Source: Bog-756 sp963776225
Lineage (GTDB): Bacteria > Actinomycetota > Acidimicrobiia > Acidimicrobiales > RAAP-2
NCBI GenBank assembly: GCA_963776225.1
Contig: CAVZLL010000001.1
Location: 558,001 to 622,000 of the forward strand
Length of the DNA stretch: 64,000 nt
Reading direction: 5' to 3'
This document shows, piece by piece, positions 8,326 through 17,052 of this stretch; position 1 is the first letter of the stretch, and every line of letters starts with the position of its first letter. The notes below the pieces were generated by a model that saw nothing but the letters and a program-made list of their open reading frames with translations, searched no databases and was not told the origin of the DNA. Position numbers and translations under genes: made by a program.

Positions 8326-9632
8326 GGGGCGAGCTCCTCCAGGGCGTCGGTGAACCGGTGCACGTGGCGCAGGGTGCGGGTCAGGTCGAAGGCCTCGTCG
8401 AGCCGGACCGGGTCGAGGGTCACCTCGGGGTCGGCGTCGAGCACCTCCCGGAACGGCCGGTCCTCCTCCCAGGCGGTGCGGGCGTCCCGCTGCACGATGC
8501 GGTAGGCCGCGTCCCGGCTGAGACCGCTGCGGACCAGCGCGAGGAGGACCGACTGGCTGAACACCAGGCCGTTGCTCCCGCCGGTGAGCGTGGCGAGCGC
8601 GCGATCGGGATGCAGCGCCAGGCCCTCGACCAACCCGGTGGCCTTCTGCAGCATGTAGTAGGTGAGCGCGCTGGCGTCGGGGAGGACCACCCGCTCGACC
8701 GAGCTGTGCGAGATGTCCCGCTCGTGCCAGAGGGCGACGTCCTCGAGGCCGGCGGAGAGGTAGCCGCGCAGGACCCTGGCGAGTCCGCTGAGGCGCTCCG
8801 AGAGCACCGGGTTGCGCTTGTGGGGCATGGCCGAGCTCCCCTTCTGTCCCGGGCGGAAGGGCTCCTCGACCTCGCCGACCTCGCTGCGGGCCATGTGGCG
8901 GACCTCGGTCGCGATGAGCTCGATGGTGGCGCCGACCGAGGCGCACGCCCAGAGGTACTCGGCGTGCCGGTCGCGTGCGACGACCTGGGTGGCCGGGACC
9001 GGCCGCAGCCCGAGCGCATGGCACACGTGTGCCTCGACCCTCGGATCGATGTTGGAGAAGGTGCCCACCGCCCCGGAGAGCTTGCCCACCGCGACCCGCT
9101 GGCGGGCCGCCCGCAGGCGCTGCAGGTCGCGGTCGGCCTGGAGGGCCCAGAGGGCGAACTTGACCCCGAAGGTGGTCGGTTCGGCGTGCATGCCGTGGGT
9201 CCTCCCGGTGACCGGCAGGTCGATCGACTCGCGGGCCCGCGCCTCGAGAGCGCGCACCAGCCCGGTGGCCGCCTCGACGAGAAGGTCCGCCGCCCGGGTG
9301 AGGGTCGCGCAGAGAGCCGTGTCGACGACGTCCGAGGAGGTGAGACCGTAGTGGATCCACGACCCCTCGGGCTCGCCGATCGCGGCCTGGACCACGTCGA
9401 CGAAGGCGGCCACGTCGTGATCGGTCACCCGCTCACGGTCGGACACCGCCTGCACGAAGGTGGCGTCCACCACCGGCGCGCGCGCATGACAGGCCTCGGC
9501 GACCTCGGCGGGCACGTCGCCGACGGTCACCCAGCCGTCGGTCGCCAGCAGCTCGACCTGCAGCCACATCGCGAACCGCGCTTCGTCCGAGAAGAGTGAG
9601 GCCATCTCCCGGGGCGCGTAGCGCGGGATCAC
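8322..9632 (-). CDS. purB: Adenylosuccinate lyase
   Basis: PurB is the fumarase/aspartase superfamily lyase that acts twice in purine synthesis, on SAICAR and on adenylosuccinate. The 436-residue protein shows the signature loop GSSAMPHKRNP, containing the flexible loop serine, at about residues 265-275, GLTSSDVVDT near residue 100 and TGRTHGMHAEPTTFG near residue 143. It starts with GTG overlapping the purD stop (GTGA) and its own stop overlaps the purC start, so all three are probably co-translated. Confidence 0.96.
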   Translation of the reverse strand: MIPRYAPREMASLFSDEARFAMWLQVELLATDGWVTVGDVPAEVAEACHARAPVVDATFVQAVSDRERVTDHDVAAFVDVVQAAIGEPEGSWIHYGLTSSDVVDTALCATLTRAADLLVEAATGLVRALEARARESIDLPVTGRTHGMHAEPTTFGVKFALWALQADRDLQRLRAARQRVAVGKLSGAVGTFSNIDPRVEAHVCHALGLRPVPATQVVARDRHAEYLWACASVGATIELIATEVRHMARSEVGEVEEPFRPGQKGSSAMPHKRNPVLSERLSGLARVLRGYLSAGLEDVALWHERDISHSSVERVVLPDASALTYYMLQKATGLVEGLALHPDRALATLTGGSNGLVFSQSVLLALVRSGLSRDAAYRIVQRDARTAWEEDRPFREVLDADPEVTLDPVRLDEAFDLTRTLRHVHRFTDALEELAP

Positions 9633-10951
9633 CCGGCGACCTCGGCGGACGGCACCGCGGTTGCCAGGAGGGCGATGTCGGAGCGGTGATGCGCGCCCGG
9701 CCAGGACAGCGCGGCGACACCGCGGTAGGCACGCTCCCGCGCCTCCTCGAGGGAGCCGCCGAGGGCGGTCACGCCCAGCACCCGGCCACCGGCGGTGACC
9801 ACCTGCCCCGGCCGTAGGGGGCTCGCCGCGGTCCCCGCGTGGAAGACGGTGACCCCCTCGATGGCACCGGCCTCGCCGAGCCCCGCGATCGGGTCGCCGG
9901 CCCGGGGCGCCTCGGGATAGCCGTCGGTGGCGAGCACGACGCAGACCGCCGACTCCGCCGAGAACCGCGGCGTCGAGCGGAGCCGGCCGGCGGCCACCTC
10001 GCCCAACAGCGCGGCCACGTCCCCCTCGAGCCGCGGGAGGACGACCTGGGCCTCAGGATCGCCGAACCGCACGTTGAACTCGAGGACCCGCGCGCCGTCG
10101 GGGGTCAGCATGAGACCGGCGTAGAGGACGCCGCGGTAGTCGATCCCGCGTGCCCGCAGCACACCGACCAGCGGTGCCACCATCTCGGCCACCAACGAGT
10201 CGGCAAGGGTGTCGTCGACGAAGGGGATCGGCGAGTAGGCGCCCATGCCGCCGGTGTTGGGTCCGCGGTCACGGTCGTCCCGGCGCTTGTAGTCCTGGGC
10301 CGGCGCGAGCGGGGCCAGGCGCTCCCCGTCGCAGAGCACCAGCAGGGAGCACTCCCGGCCGGTGAGTCCCTCCTCCACCACCACCCGCCGGCCGGCCTCC
10401 CCGAACGCACCGCCCGAGAGCTTCGCCCCGACGTCCGCCTCTGCCTCGGCCAGCGAGTCGGTGACCAGCACCCCCTTGCCCGCGGCCAGGCCGTCGGTCT
10501 TGACCACCCAGGGCCCGGGCAGGGTGCGCAGGAAGTCGCGTGCCGCGCCCACCTCGGTGAAGACGCCGAAGCGTGCGGTCGGCACGCCGGCCTCTTCGAG
10601 GACCTCTTTCATGAAGGCCTTGGATCCCTCGAGCCGGGCGCCGTCGGCGCCGGGCCCGAACACCAGCCTCCCGGAGGCCCGCAGGCGGTCGGCCAGGCCG
10701 TCGACCAGCGGGGCCTCGGGTCCGATCACGAAGAGGTCCGCCTCCACCCGCTCGACCGGCGTCTCGGTGCAGGTGACGGTGTGGCCCTCGGGCGACCGGC
10801 CGGCGATCCCCGGGTTGCCCGGGGACACGACCACGTCCGCGGTGCGGGCCAGCACGCTGGCGAGCGCGTGCTCACGCCCTCCCGAACCGACCACGCACAC
10901 CGTGCGCGGTGGAGGGGGCTCGACCGGGGGACCGGAGAGCCCGCGGTTCAT
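9629..10951 (-). CDS. purD: Phosphoribosylamine-glycine ligase (GAR synthetase)
   Basis: PurD attaches glycine to phosphoribosylamine with ATP, the second step of the pathway; it is an ATP-grasp ligase. The 440-residue protein has VVGSGGREHALA near the start, SKAFMKEVLEEAGVPTA, the ATP-grasp VVKTDGLAAGKGV, QDYKRRDDRDRGPNTGGMGAYSP and EFNVRFGDPEAQ with metal-binding Glu and Asn. The ATG at 10951 overlaps the purA stop (ATGA); upstream in-frame codons lie inside purA and were discarded. An N-terminal proline-rich stretch of about 15 residues before the fold is slightly longer than usual. Confidence 0.95.
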   Translation of the reverse strand: MNRGLSGPPVEPPPPRTVCVVGSGGREHALASVLARTADVVVSPGNPGIAGRSPEGHTVTCTETPVERVEADLFVIGPEAPLVDGLADRLRASGRLVFGPGADGARLEGSKAFMKEVLEEAGVPTARFGVFTEVGAARDFLRTLPGPWVVKTDGLAAGKGVLVTDSLAEAEADVGAKLSGGAFGEAGRRVVVEEGLTGRECSLLVLCDGERLAPLAPAQDYKRRDDRDRGPNTGGMGAYSPIPFVDDTLADSLVAEMVAPLVGVLRARGIDYRGVLYAGLMLTPDGARVLEFNVRFGDPEAQVVLPRLEGDVAALLGEVAAGRLRSTPRFSAESAVCVVLATDGYPEAPRAGDPIAGLGEAGAIEGVTVFHAGTAASPLRPGQVVTAGGRVLGVTALGGSLEEARERAYRGVAALSWPGAHHRSDIALLATAVPSAEVAG

Positions 10952-12228
10952 GCGGCGAAGCGGACGAACTGCTCGCGGCCCGGACCGACCCCGACCAGGC
11001 GGACCGGCGTACCGATCTGCTCGGCCAGGAAGTACACGTAGTCGCGGGCGGCCTGGGGGAGGTCGCCGATCTCGGTGGCACCCGAGATGTCCGTCCTCCA
11101 CCCGGGCAGCTCCTCGAAGACGGGGGTCACCTGGTGGAAGGTCGACTGGTGATAGGGCGGGTGGGTGAAGCGCTCGCCGCCGGCGTCGTAGGCCACGCAG
11201 ACCTTGACCGTGTCGAAGGTGTCGAGCACGTCGAGCTTGGTCAGGGCGACCTCGGAGAGGGAGTTGAGCCGCACCGCCTGGCGCATCATGACCGCGTCGA
11301 ACCAGCCCGGTCGGCGCCTGCGTCCGGTGTTCACCCCGTACTCGTGCCCGCGCTCGACCAGGGTGTCGCCGGTCTCGTCGGTGAGCTCGGTCGGGAACGG
11401 TCCGCTCCCGACGCGGGTCACGTAGGCCTTGGCGATGCCGATGACCTCGTCGATGAAGCGCGGGCCGACCCCGGCGCCCGTGCAGGCGCCCCCGGCGACC
11501 GGGTTGGAGGAGGTCACGAACGGGTAGGTCCCGTGATCGAGGTCGAGGAAGGTGGCCTGGGCCCCTTCGAGCAGCACGTGGGCACCGCGCTCGAGCGCCT
11601 CGTGGACCAGCCCCACGGTGTCGGCCACCAGCGGCGCGATCCGGGGGGCCAGCTCACCGAGGTAGCGCTCGCAGATCTGGTCGGCCGAGAGCGGGAGCCG
11701 GTTGTAGACCTTGGCCAGGACCTGGTTCTTCTCCTTCAGGACCACGTCGAGCTTCTGGCGGAAGATCTTGGGGTCCAAGAGGTCCTGGATGCGCAGCCCC
11801 ACCCTCGACGACTTGTCGGCGTAGGCCGGTCCGATGCCGCGCTTGGTGGTGCCGAGCTTGTTCTTGCCGAGGTAGCGCTCCGCCAGCTGATCGAGCTCGT
11901 GGTGATAGGGCATGATCAGATGCGCGTTGCCGCTCACCAGGAGCTTCGAGGTGTCGATGCCCTTCGACTCGAGGACGTCGATCTCGGCGAGCAGGACGCT
12001 CGGATCCACCACCACCCCGTTGCCGATGACCGGGGTGATGTGGTCGTAGAGGACACCGCTCGGCACCAGCTGGAGGGCGAAGGTCTCCCCGTCCACCACG
12101 ATGGTGTGCCCGGCGTTGTGACCGCCCTGGTAGCGGACGACCAGCTCCATCTCCCTGGCCAGGAGGTCGGTGAGCTTGCCCTTGCCCTCATCACCCCACT
12201 GGGTCCCGACGACGACGGTTGCCGGCAC
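10948..12228 (-). CDS. purA: Adenylosuccinate synthetase
   Basis: PurA forms adenylosuccinate from IMP, aspartate and GTP, the first step from IMP to AMP. The 426-residue protein has QWGDEGKGK near the start, with the catalytic Asp13, and GGHNAGHT with His41, both at the positions known from E. coli. GTTKRGIGPAY and the GTP-specificity TKLD motif are also present. The GTG at 12228 is fixed by a strong GGAGGAG site six bases upstream. It is the first gene of the purA-D-B-C-S-Q run, which is linked throughout by overlaps or gaps of 2 bases or fewer. Confidence 0.96.
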   Translation of the reverse strand: MPATVVVGTQWGDEGKGKLTDLLAREMELVVRYQGGHNAGHTIVVDGETFALQLVPSGVLYDHITPVIGNGVVVDPSVLLAEIDVLESKGIDTSKLLVSGNAHLIMPYHHELDQLAERYLGKNKLGTTKRGIGPAYADKSSRVGLRIQDLLDPKIFRQKLDVVLKEKNQVLAKVYNRLPLSADQICERYLGELAPRIAPLVADTVGLVHEALERGAHVLLEGAQATFLDLDHGTYPFVTSSNPVAGGACTGAGVGPRFIDEVIGIAKAYVTRVGSGPFPTELTDETGDTLVERGHEYGVNTGRRRRPGWFDAVMMRQAVRLNSLSEVALTKLDVLDTFDTVKVCVAYDAGGERFTHPPYHQSTFHQVTPVFEELPGWRTDISGATEIGDLPQAARDYVYFLAEQIGTPVRLVGVGPGREQFVRFAA

Positions 12229-12265
12229 GCGTGACTCCTCCGTTGCGAAAAGCGGATTACGCACC

Positions 12266-12271
12266 AGTGTA
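12266..12271 (-). promoter_or_regulatory. Candidate -10 box for the purA-purQ run
   Basis: TACACT on the minus strand lies about 38 bases before the purA start, which would give a leader of roughly 30 bases that includes the GGAGGAG ribosome-binding site. No good -35 box is visible, and read-through from clpB is possible because the gap is only 80 bases. Confidence 0.35.
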
Positions 12272-12308
12272 GCCCGCGACCCGCCACCCGAACCGGGCCG
12301 TGCGGGGC

Positions 12309-14801
12309 TCACCTGAGGACGATCTCCCCGTCCTTCTCGTCGACCGTGACCGTCGAGCCGTCGGGGTACCGACCCTCCAGGAGGGCCAGGGCGAGGGGGT
12401 CCTCGACCTCCCGCTGGATGACCCGCCGGAGCGGTCGTGCCCCGAAATCCGGGTCGAAGCCGGCGTGGGCGAGCCAGGCCGCGGCGGCCGGCGTCACCTC
12501 GAGACCCAACCGGCGTTCGGCGAGCCGACCCCGCAGCCCCTGGAGCTGGATGGTGACGATCCGGTTGAGGTCCGCCTCGGTGAGCGGGTGGAAGCGGACG
12601 ATCTCGTCGATGCGGTTGACGAACTCGGGCTTGAAGTGGTCGATGGGCGCGCCGGGGATGTTGGAGGTCATGATCAGCACGGTGTTGGTGAAGTCCACCG
12701 TCCGGCCCTGCCCGTCGGTGAGCCTGCCGTCCTCGAGCACCTGGAGCAGGGTGTTGAACACGTCGGGGTGGGCCTTCTCGAGCTCGTCGAGGAGCACCAC
12801 CGCGTAGGGCCGACGACGGATGGCCTCGGTGAGCTGGCCGCCCTCCTCGTATCCGACGTAGCCGGGGGGCGCCCCCACCAACCGGGACACCGTGTGGCGC
12901 TCCCCGTACTCGCCCATGTCGATGCGCACCATCGCCCGGCTGTCGTCGAAGAGGAAGTCGGCGAGGGCGCGGGCGAGCTCGGTCTTGCCGACGCCGGTCG
13001 GCCCCAGGAAGAGGAACGAGCCGATGGGCCGGTTCGGATCCGAGAGGCCGGCCCGGCTGCGGCGGATGGCGTTGGCCACCGCGGAGACCGCTTCGTCCTG
13101 CCCGACCACCCGGGCGTGGAGGGCGTCCTCCATCCGGATCAGCTTCTCGATCTCGCCTTCGAGCAGCCGGCTCACCGGCACCCCGGTGGCCCGGCTGACC
13201 ACTTCGGCGACGTCCTCGGCGTCGACCTCCTCCTTGAGGAACCGCTGGTCCTTCTGCAGCTCGTCGAGGGTGGCGGTCGCTTCCGCAACCTGCGCCTCGA
13301 GGTCGGGGACGACCCCGTAGGTGAGCTCCGAGGACCGGGCCAGGTCCCCCTCGCGGCTCAGCCGCTCCGCCTCGCTGCGGGTCTGCTCGAGCTCGCCCTT
13401 GAGCTCCTGGATCTTGGTGATCGCCTCCTTCTCCGACTGCCAGTGGGCGGTCATCGCCGCAGCCTCCTCCCGGAGGTTGGCCATCTCCTCGTCGAGGCGT
13501 GCCAGCCGCTCGGCCGAGGCCGGGTCGGTCTCCTTGGCCAGCGCCATCCGCTCGATCTCCAGCTGGCGGATCCGTCTGGTGACCACGTCGAGCTCGGTCG
13601 GCATGGAGTCGATCTCGATCCGGAGCCGGCTGGCCGCCTCGTCCATCAGGTCGATCGCCTTGTCGGGCAGGAACCGCCCGGTCACGTACCGGTCGGAGAG
13701 CACCGCGGCGGCGACCAGGGCCGCGTCCTGGATACGTACCCCGTGGTGGACCTCGTAGCGTTCCTTGAGTCCGCGCAGGATGGCGATGGTGTCCTCGACC
13801 GACGGCGGCGGCACGAAGACCTGCTGGAACCGGCGCTCGAGCGCGGCGTCCTTTTCGATGTACCGGCGGTACTCGTCGAGCGTGGTCGCCCCGATGAGCC
13901 GGAGCTCACCGCGGGCGAGCATGGGCTTGATCATGTTGCCGGCGTCCATGGCCCCCTCGGATCCGCCGCCGGCGCCCACGATGGTGTGCAGCTCGTCGAT
14001 GAAGGTGATGACCTCGCCCTCGGCGTCGGCGATCTCCTTGAGGACGGCCTTGAGGCGTTCCTCGAACTCGCCTCGGTACTTGGCCCCCGCCACCATCGCG
14101 CTCATGTCCAGGCTGATGACCCGCTTGCCCTTGAGTCCCTCGGGTATGTCGCCTTCGACGATGCGCTGGGCCAGCCCCTCCACGATGGCGGTCTTGCCGA
14201 CCCCCGGCTCGCCGATGAGGACCGGGTTGTTCTTGGTGCGCCGCGAGAGCACCTGGATGACCCGGCGGACCTCCTCGTCGCGGCCGATGACCGGGTCCAT
14301 CCGGCCCTGCCGGGCCAGTGCGGTGAGATCGCGTCCGTACTTCTCCAGCGCCTGGAAGGTCTCCTCGGGGTTCTGCGAGGTCACCCGGTGGCTCCCGCGC
14401 ACGTCGCGGAGCGCGGTGAGCAGCGCGTCCCGTTCGACACCCAGCCGGTCGGCCAGGGCCAGCAGCAGGTGCTCGACCGAGAGGTACTCGTCACCCATGT
14501 CGACCCGCTGGCGGTCGGCCGCCTCGAGAGCCTCACGCATGGCGCGGTCGAGGGAGGGATCGGTGCCGCCCACCGCCCGGGGCAGCCGGGCGAGCTGGTC
14601 GCCGATCCGCGAGCGGACGACAGCCGGCTCGACCCCGACCCGGGTGAGGATGGGCGCGGCGATGCCGTCGGCCTGATCGAGAACGGCGGCCAGGAGGTGG
14701 TCGGGAGTGACCTCGGCGTTGCCCGCGGCGCGGGCCCGCTCCACCGCCTGGGAGAGCGCCTCCTGGGTCTTGATGGTCCAACGGTCCGGGTTGATGGTCA
14801 T
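12309..14801 (-). CDS. clpB: ATP-dependent disaggregase ClpB
   Basis: ClpB is a hexameric AAA+ unfoldase that rescues aggregated proteins together with DnaK. The 830-residue protein has the N-terminal Clp repeat domain, a first nucleotide-binding domain with GEPGVGKT (about residue 200) and FIDELH, a long coiled-coil middle domain around residues 400-530, and a second domain with GPTGVGKTELARALA and LLDELEKAHPDV. It lacks the tripeptide loop used by ClpA/X to bind ClpP, as expected for ClpB. The ATG at 14801 overlaps the hspR stop (ATGA) and is preceded by GAGAGAGGAAG. Placing clpB directly after hspR means its repressor is encoded in the same message. Confidence 0.97.
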   Translation of the reverse strand: MTINPDRWTIKTQEALSQAVERARAAGNAEVTPDHLLAAVLDQADGIAAPILTRVGVEPAVVRSRIGDQLARLPRAVGGTDPSLDRAMREALEAADRQRVDMGDEYLSVEHLLLALADRLGVERDALLTALRDVRGSHRVTSQNPEETFQALEKYGRDLTALARQGRMDPVIGRDEEVRRVIQVLSRRTKNNPVLIGEPGVGKTAIVEGLAQRIVEGDIPEGLKGKRVISLDMSAMVAGAKYRGEFEERLKAVLKEIADAEGEVITFIDELHTIVGAGGGSEGAMDAGNMIKPMLARGELRLIGATTLDEYRRYIEKDAALERRFQQVFVPPPSVEDTIAILRGLKERYEVHHGVRIQDAALVAAAVLSDRYVTGRFLPDKAIDLMDEAASRLRIEIDSMPTELDVVTRRIRQLEIERMALAKETDPASAERLARLDEEMANLREEAAAMTAHWQSEKEAITKIQELKGELEQTRSEAERLSREGDLARSSELTYGVVPDLEAQVAEATATLDELQKDQRFLKEEVDAEDVAEVVSRATGVPVSRLLEGEIEKLIRMEDALHARVVGQDEAVSAVANAIRRSRAGLSDPNRPIGSFLFLGPTGVGKTELARALADFLFDDSRAMVRIDMGEYGERHTVSRLVGAPPGYVGYEEGGQLTEAIRRRPYAVVLLDELEKAHPDVFNTLLQVLEDGRLTDGQGRTVDFTNTVLIMTSNIPGAPIDHFKPEFVNRIDEIVRFHPLTEADLNRIVTIQLQGLRGRLAERRLGLEVTPAAAAWLAHAGFDPDFGARPLRRVIQREVEDPLALALLEGRYPDGSTVTVDEKDGEIVLR

Positions 14802-15202
14802 CGGGTGCTTCCTCTCTCTCGGACGGTGCGACCGTGCGGGCGGGGCGCGGGTAGCTGGGAGAGCGGCACCAGGTCCCGCCGGTACTGGCGGTGGGTGACC
14901 GCGACCGCCTCGCGGGCGGCCGCCCGGGTGGTGGCGAGCTCCCGTTCGAGCCGCGCCACCTCCTCCTCCAATTCCATGACCCGGCGGACGCCCTCGAGGT
15001 TGAGCCCCTCGTTGGTCAGGCGCTGGATGTGGCGCAGCCGGTCGAGGTCGTTCTCGCTGAAGCGGCGGCTCCCCCCGCGGGTACGGATCGGGTCGAGCAG
15101 CCCTCTGCGCTCGTAGACCCGCAGGGTCTGCGGGTGGACACCGGCCAGCTCGGCGGCCACCGAGATCACGTAGACGGCCCGGGACCGCCCGTCGTCGCTC
15201 AC
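14798..15202 (-). CDS. hspR: MerR-family heat-shock repressor HspR
   Basis: HspR represses the dnaK operon in actinobacteria by binding HAIR inverted repeats, with DnaK acting as co-repressor. The 134-residue protein has the MerR winged-helix start (YVISVAAELAGVHPQTLRVYERRGLL), the wing GGSRRFSENDLDRL and a following heptad helix (LEEEVARLERELATTRAAA, about residues 76-95) for dimerisation. The GTG at 15202 overlaps the dnaJ stop (GTGA), and the stop overlaps clpB. The order dnaK-grpE-dnaJ-hspR is the classic actinobacterial arrangement, so autoregulation at the dnaK promoter is likely. Confidence 0.94.
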   Translation of the reverse strand: MSDDGRSRAVYVISVAAELAGVHPQTLRVYERRGLLDPIRTRGGSRRFSENDLDRLRHIQRLTNEGLNLEGVRRVMELEEEVARLERELATTRAAAREAVAVTHRQYRRDLVPLSQLPAPRPHGRTVRERGSTR

Positions 15203-16311
15203 CGCACGCTCCCGAGGGTGTCACGTTCCGGTGGCTCGATGACCTTTGCGAGATCCTCGACCACCGCGCGCTGCTCGTCGGTGAGGTCCTGCGGCACGGC
15301 CACCTCGACGGTGACCAGCAGGTCGCCGGCCGGGAGCTTGCCACTGGCGGCGACCCCGCGCCCCTTGACCCGGAAGGTCCGGCCCGACGGGGTGCCGGGC
15401 GGCACTCGCAGGGTGACCGGGTCACCGAGCGTCGGAACGGTGAGCGTGGTGCCCAGTGCCAGCTCGGCGAAGGCCACCGGCACGGTCAGGGTCAGGTTGC
15501 GCCCGCGCCGGCCGAAGCGGCCGTGGCGACCGACCCGCACCACGACGTAGAGATCCCCGCTCGGGCCGCCGCCCCGGCCGGCCGCCCCCCGGCCCTTGAC
15601 CCGGATGCGCTGCCCGTCCTCGACGCCGGCCGGGATGCGGACCTTCACCGAGCGGTGGCGGTGCTCGACACCGCTCCCCGAGCAGGTGGGGCAGGGCGTG
15701 GTCACGATGGTTCCGCGCCCACCGCACTGCGGACAGATCTGGCTGAGGGAGAACAGGCCCTGGTCGTCCTGGAGCGAGCCGGTCCCCCCGCAGCGCGGGC
15801 AGGTGGTCGGCTGGGTGCCCGGGGCGGACCCCGACCCACCGCAGGTGTGGCAGCGGGTGTCGGTGGTCACGTTGACCGAGGTGGTCACCCCGGCGACGGC
15901 GTCCTCGAACGAGAGGTGCAGCTCGGTCTCGACGTCGGCCCCCCGCTGGGGACCGGTCTGCTGGCCCCCCCGCCGGCCGCGCCCGAAGAGGCCGCCGAAC
16001 AGGTCACCCAGGTCCATGTTGTCGACCCGGAAGGTGGTACCCCCGCCGCCGAAGCCGCCCGGGAACCCACCCGCGGCCGCCGGTCCCATGGTGCGGACCT
16101 CGTCGTACTCCTTGCGGCGCTCCGCATCACCGAGCACGTCGTAGGCGGCGGTGATGTCCTTGAACGTCTCGTCGCCACCCGTGTACGTGTCGGGGTGGAA
16201 CTTCTTGGCCAGCTTCCGGTACGCGCTGGTGATCTCCTTGGCCGTGGCCGTGCTCGGCACGCCGAGGGTCTTGTAGTAGTCCTTCTCGAACCATTCGCGC
16301 TGCGGCGCCAC
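15199..16311 (-). CDS. dnaJ: Co-chaperone DnaJ
   Basis: DnaJ delivers substrates to DnaK and stimulates its ATPase. The 370-residue protein has the J-domain with the HPD motif at residues 39-41, a Gly-rich linker including a GGFPGGFGGGG stretch, four zinc-finger repeats of the CxxCxGxG type (CHTCGGSG, CPRCGGTG, CPQCGGRG, CPTCSGSG) and the C-terminal substrate-binding domain. It is a complete type I DnaJ. The start is GTG, preceded by an AGAAGAGAGA purine-rich site. It follows grpE by a 75-base gap and overlaps hspR. Confidence 0.95.
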   Translation of the reverse strand: MAPQREWFEKDYYKTLGVPSTATAKEITSAYRKLAKKFHPDTYTGGDETFKDITAAYDVLGDAERRKEYDEVRTMGPAAAGGFPGGFGGGGTTFRVDNMDLGDLFGGLFGRGRRGGQQTGPQRGADVETELHLSFEDAVAGVTTSVNVTTDTRCHTCGGSGSAPGTQPTTCPRCGGTGSLQDDQGLFSLSQICPQCGGRGTIVTTPCPTCSGSGVEHRHRSVKVRIPAGVEDGQRIRVKGRGAAGRGGGPSGDLYVVVRVGRHGRFGRRGRNLTLTVPVAFAELALGTTLTVPTLGDPVTLRVPPGTPSGRTFRVKGRGVAASGKLPAGDLLVTVEVAVPQDLTDEQRAVVEDLAKVIEPPERDTLGSVR

Positions 16312-16386
16312 CGTCTCTCTTCTCTGTGTGCGTGCTCTCGGCCCCCGCGTGGCCGTCCGTCCGGAGTCAGCCGGCCCTCTGCGTCG

Positions 16387-17046
16387 CTACCCCCGGACCA
16401 GGACCATGGCCGGGCGGACCACCGCGCCCTTCCACCGGTATCCGGCCCGCATGACCTCGGCAACCGTCGGCTCTTCGGCGACCGCGCCGGCCGTTGCTGC
16501 ACCGTTCGGGTCGGTGGAACCGTTGTCGCTCTCGGGGACCGGCACCCGGCCGACCGCCTCGTGTGCCGTCGGGTCGAACGGCTCGCCCGACGGGTCGATG
16601 CGCTCGAGACCCTCCTTGGCGAGGACGCCGTGGAGGAGCCCCGACGCGGCCACCAGCGCCCTGGCGTCGGCGGAGTCCGGTTCGCCGAGATGCTCCGCGG
16701 CCAGGTCGAGCGCGTCGAGCACCGGCAGCAGCTGCTCGACCAGCGACACCGCGGCGCGGGACACCTGGTCGGCCTGTTGCTTGGTCACCCGCTTCTTGTA
16801 ATTCTCGAATTCGGCCTGGAGCCTCCGCAACGAGTCGAGGTACTCGTCGCGCTCCGCCTCGGCGAGGGCGACCGCGTTGGTCTCCGGCGAGGTGCCATCG
16901 ATGATCTCGGTGGTCACCTCGCCGTTCGAGTCCTCGTCGACCAGCTCGGCGTCGAACACGTCGGCGTCCGATCCGAGATCGCCGATCCCTCCGTCATCGG
17001 GCGGGTCGTCACCCCGGTCGGGGTGCGACCCGCCTCCGATCGCCAT
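16387..17046 (-). CDS. grpE: Nucleotide exchange factor GrpE
   Basis: GrpE releases ADP from DnaK. The 219-residue protein has an acidic disordered N-terminus, a coiled-coil helix (EAERDEYLDSLRRLQAEFENYKKR, about residues 64-87; key residues Leu, Phe and Tyr at heptad positions) and the C-terminal beta domain with EPFDPTAHEAVGRVP. It is longer than E. coli GrpE (197) because of the acidic head and an Ala/Pro-rich insert near residue 180. It lies 6 bases after dnaK, within the operon. Confidence 0.95.
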   Translation of the reverse strand: MAIGGGSHPDRGDDPPDDGGIGDLGSDADVFDAELVDEDSNGEVTTEIIDGTSPETNAVALAEAERDEYLDSLRRLQAEFENYKKRVTKQQADQVSRAAVSLVEQLLPVLDALDLAAEHLGEPDSADARALVAASGLLHGVLAKEGLERIDPSGEPFDPTAHEAVGRVPVPESDNGSTDPNGAATAGAVAEEPTVAEVMRAGYRWKGAVVRPAMVLVRG

Positions 17047-17052
17047 CGACGA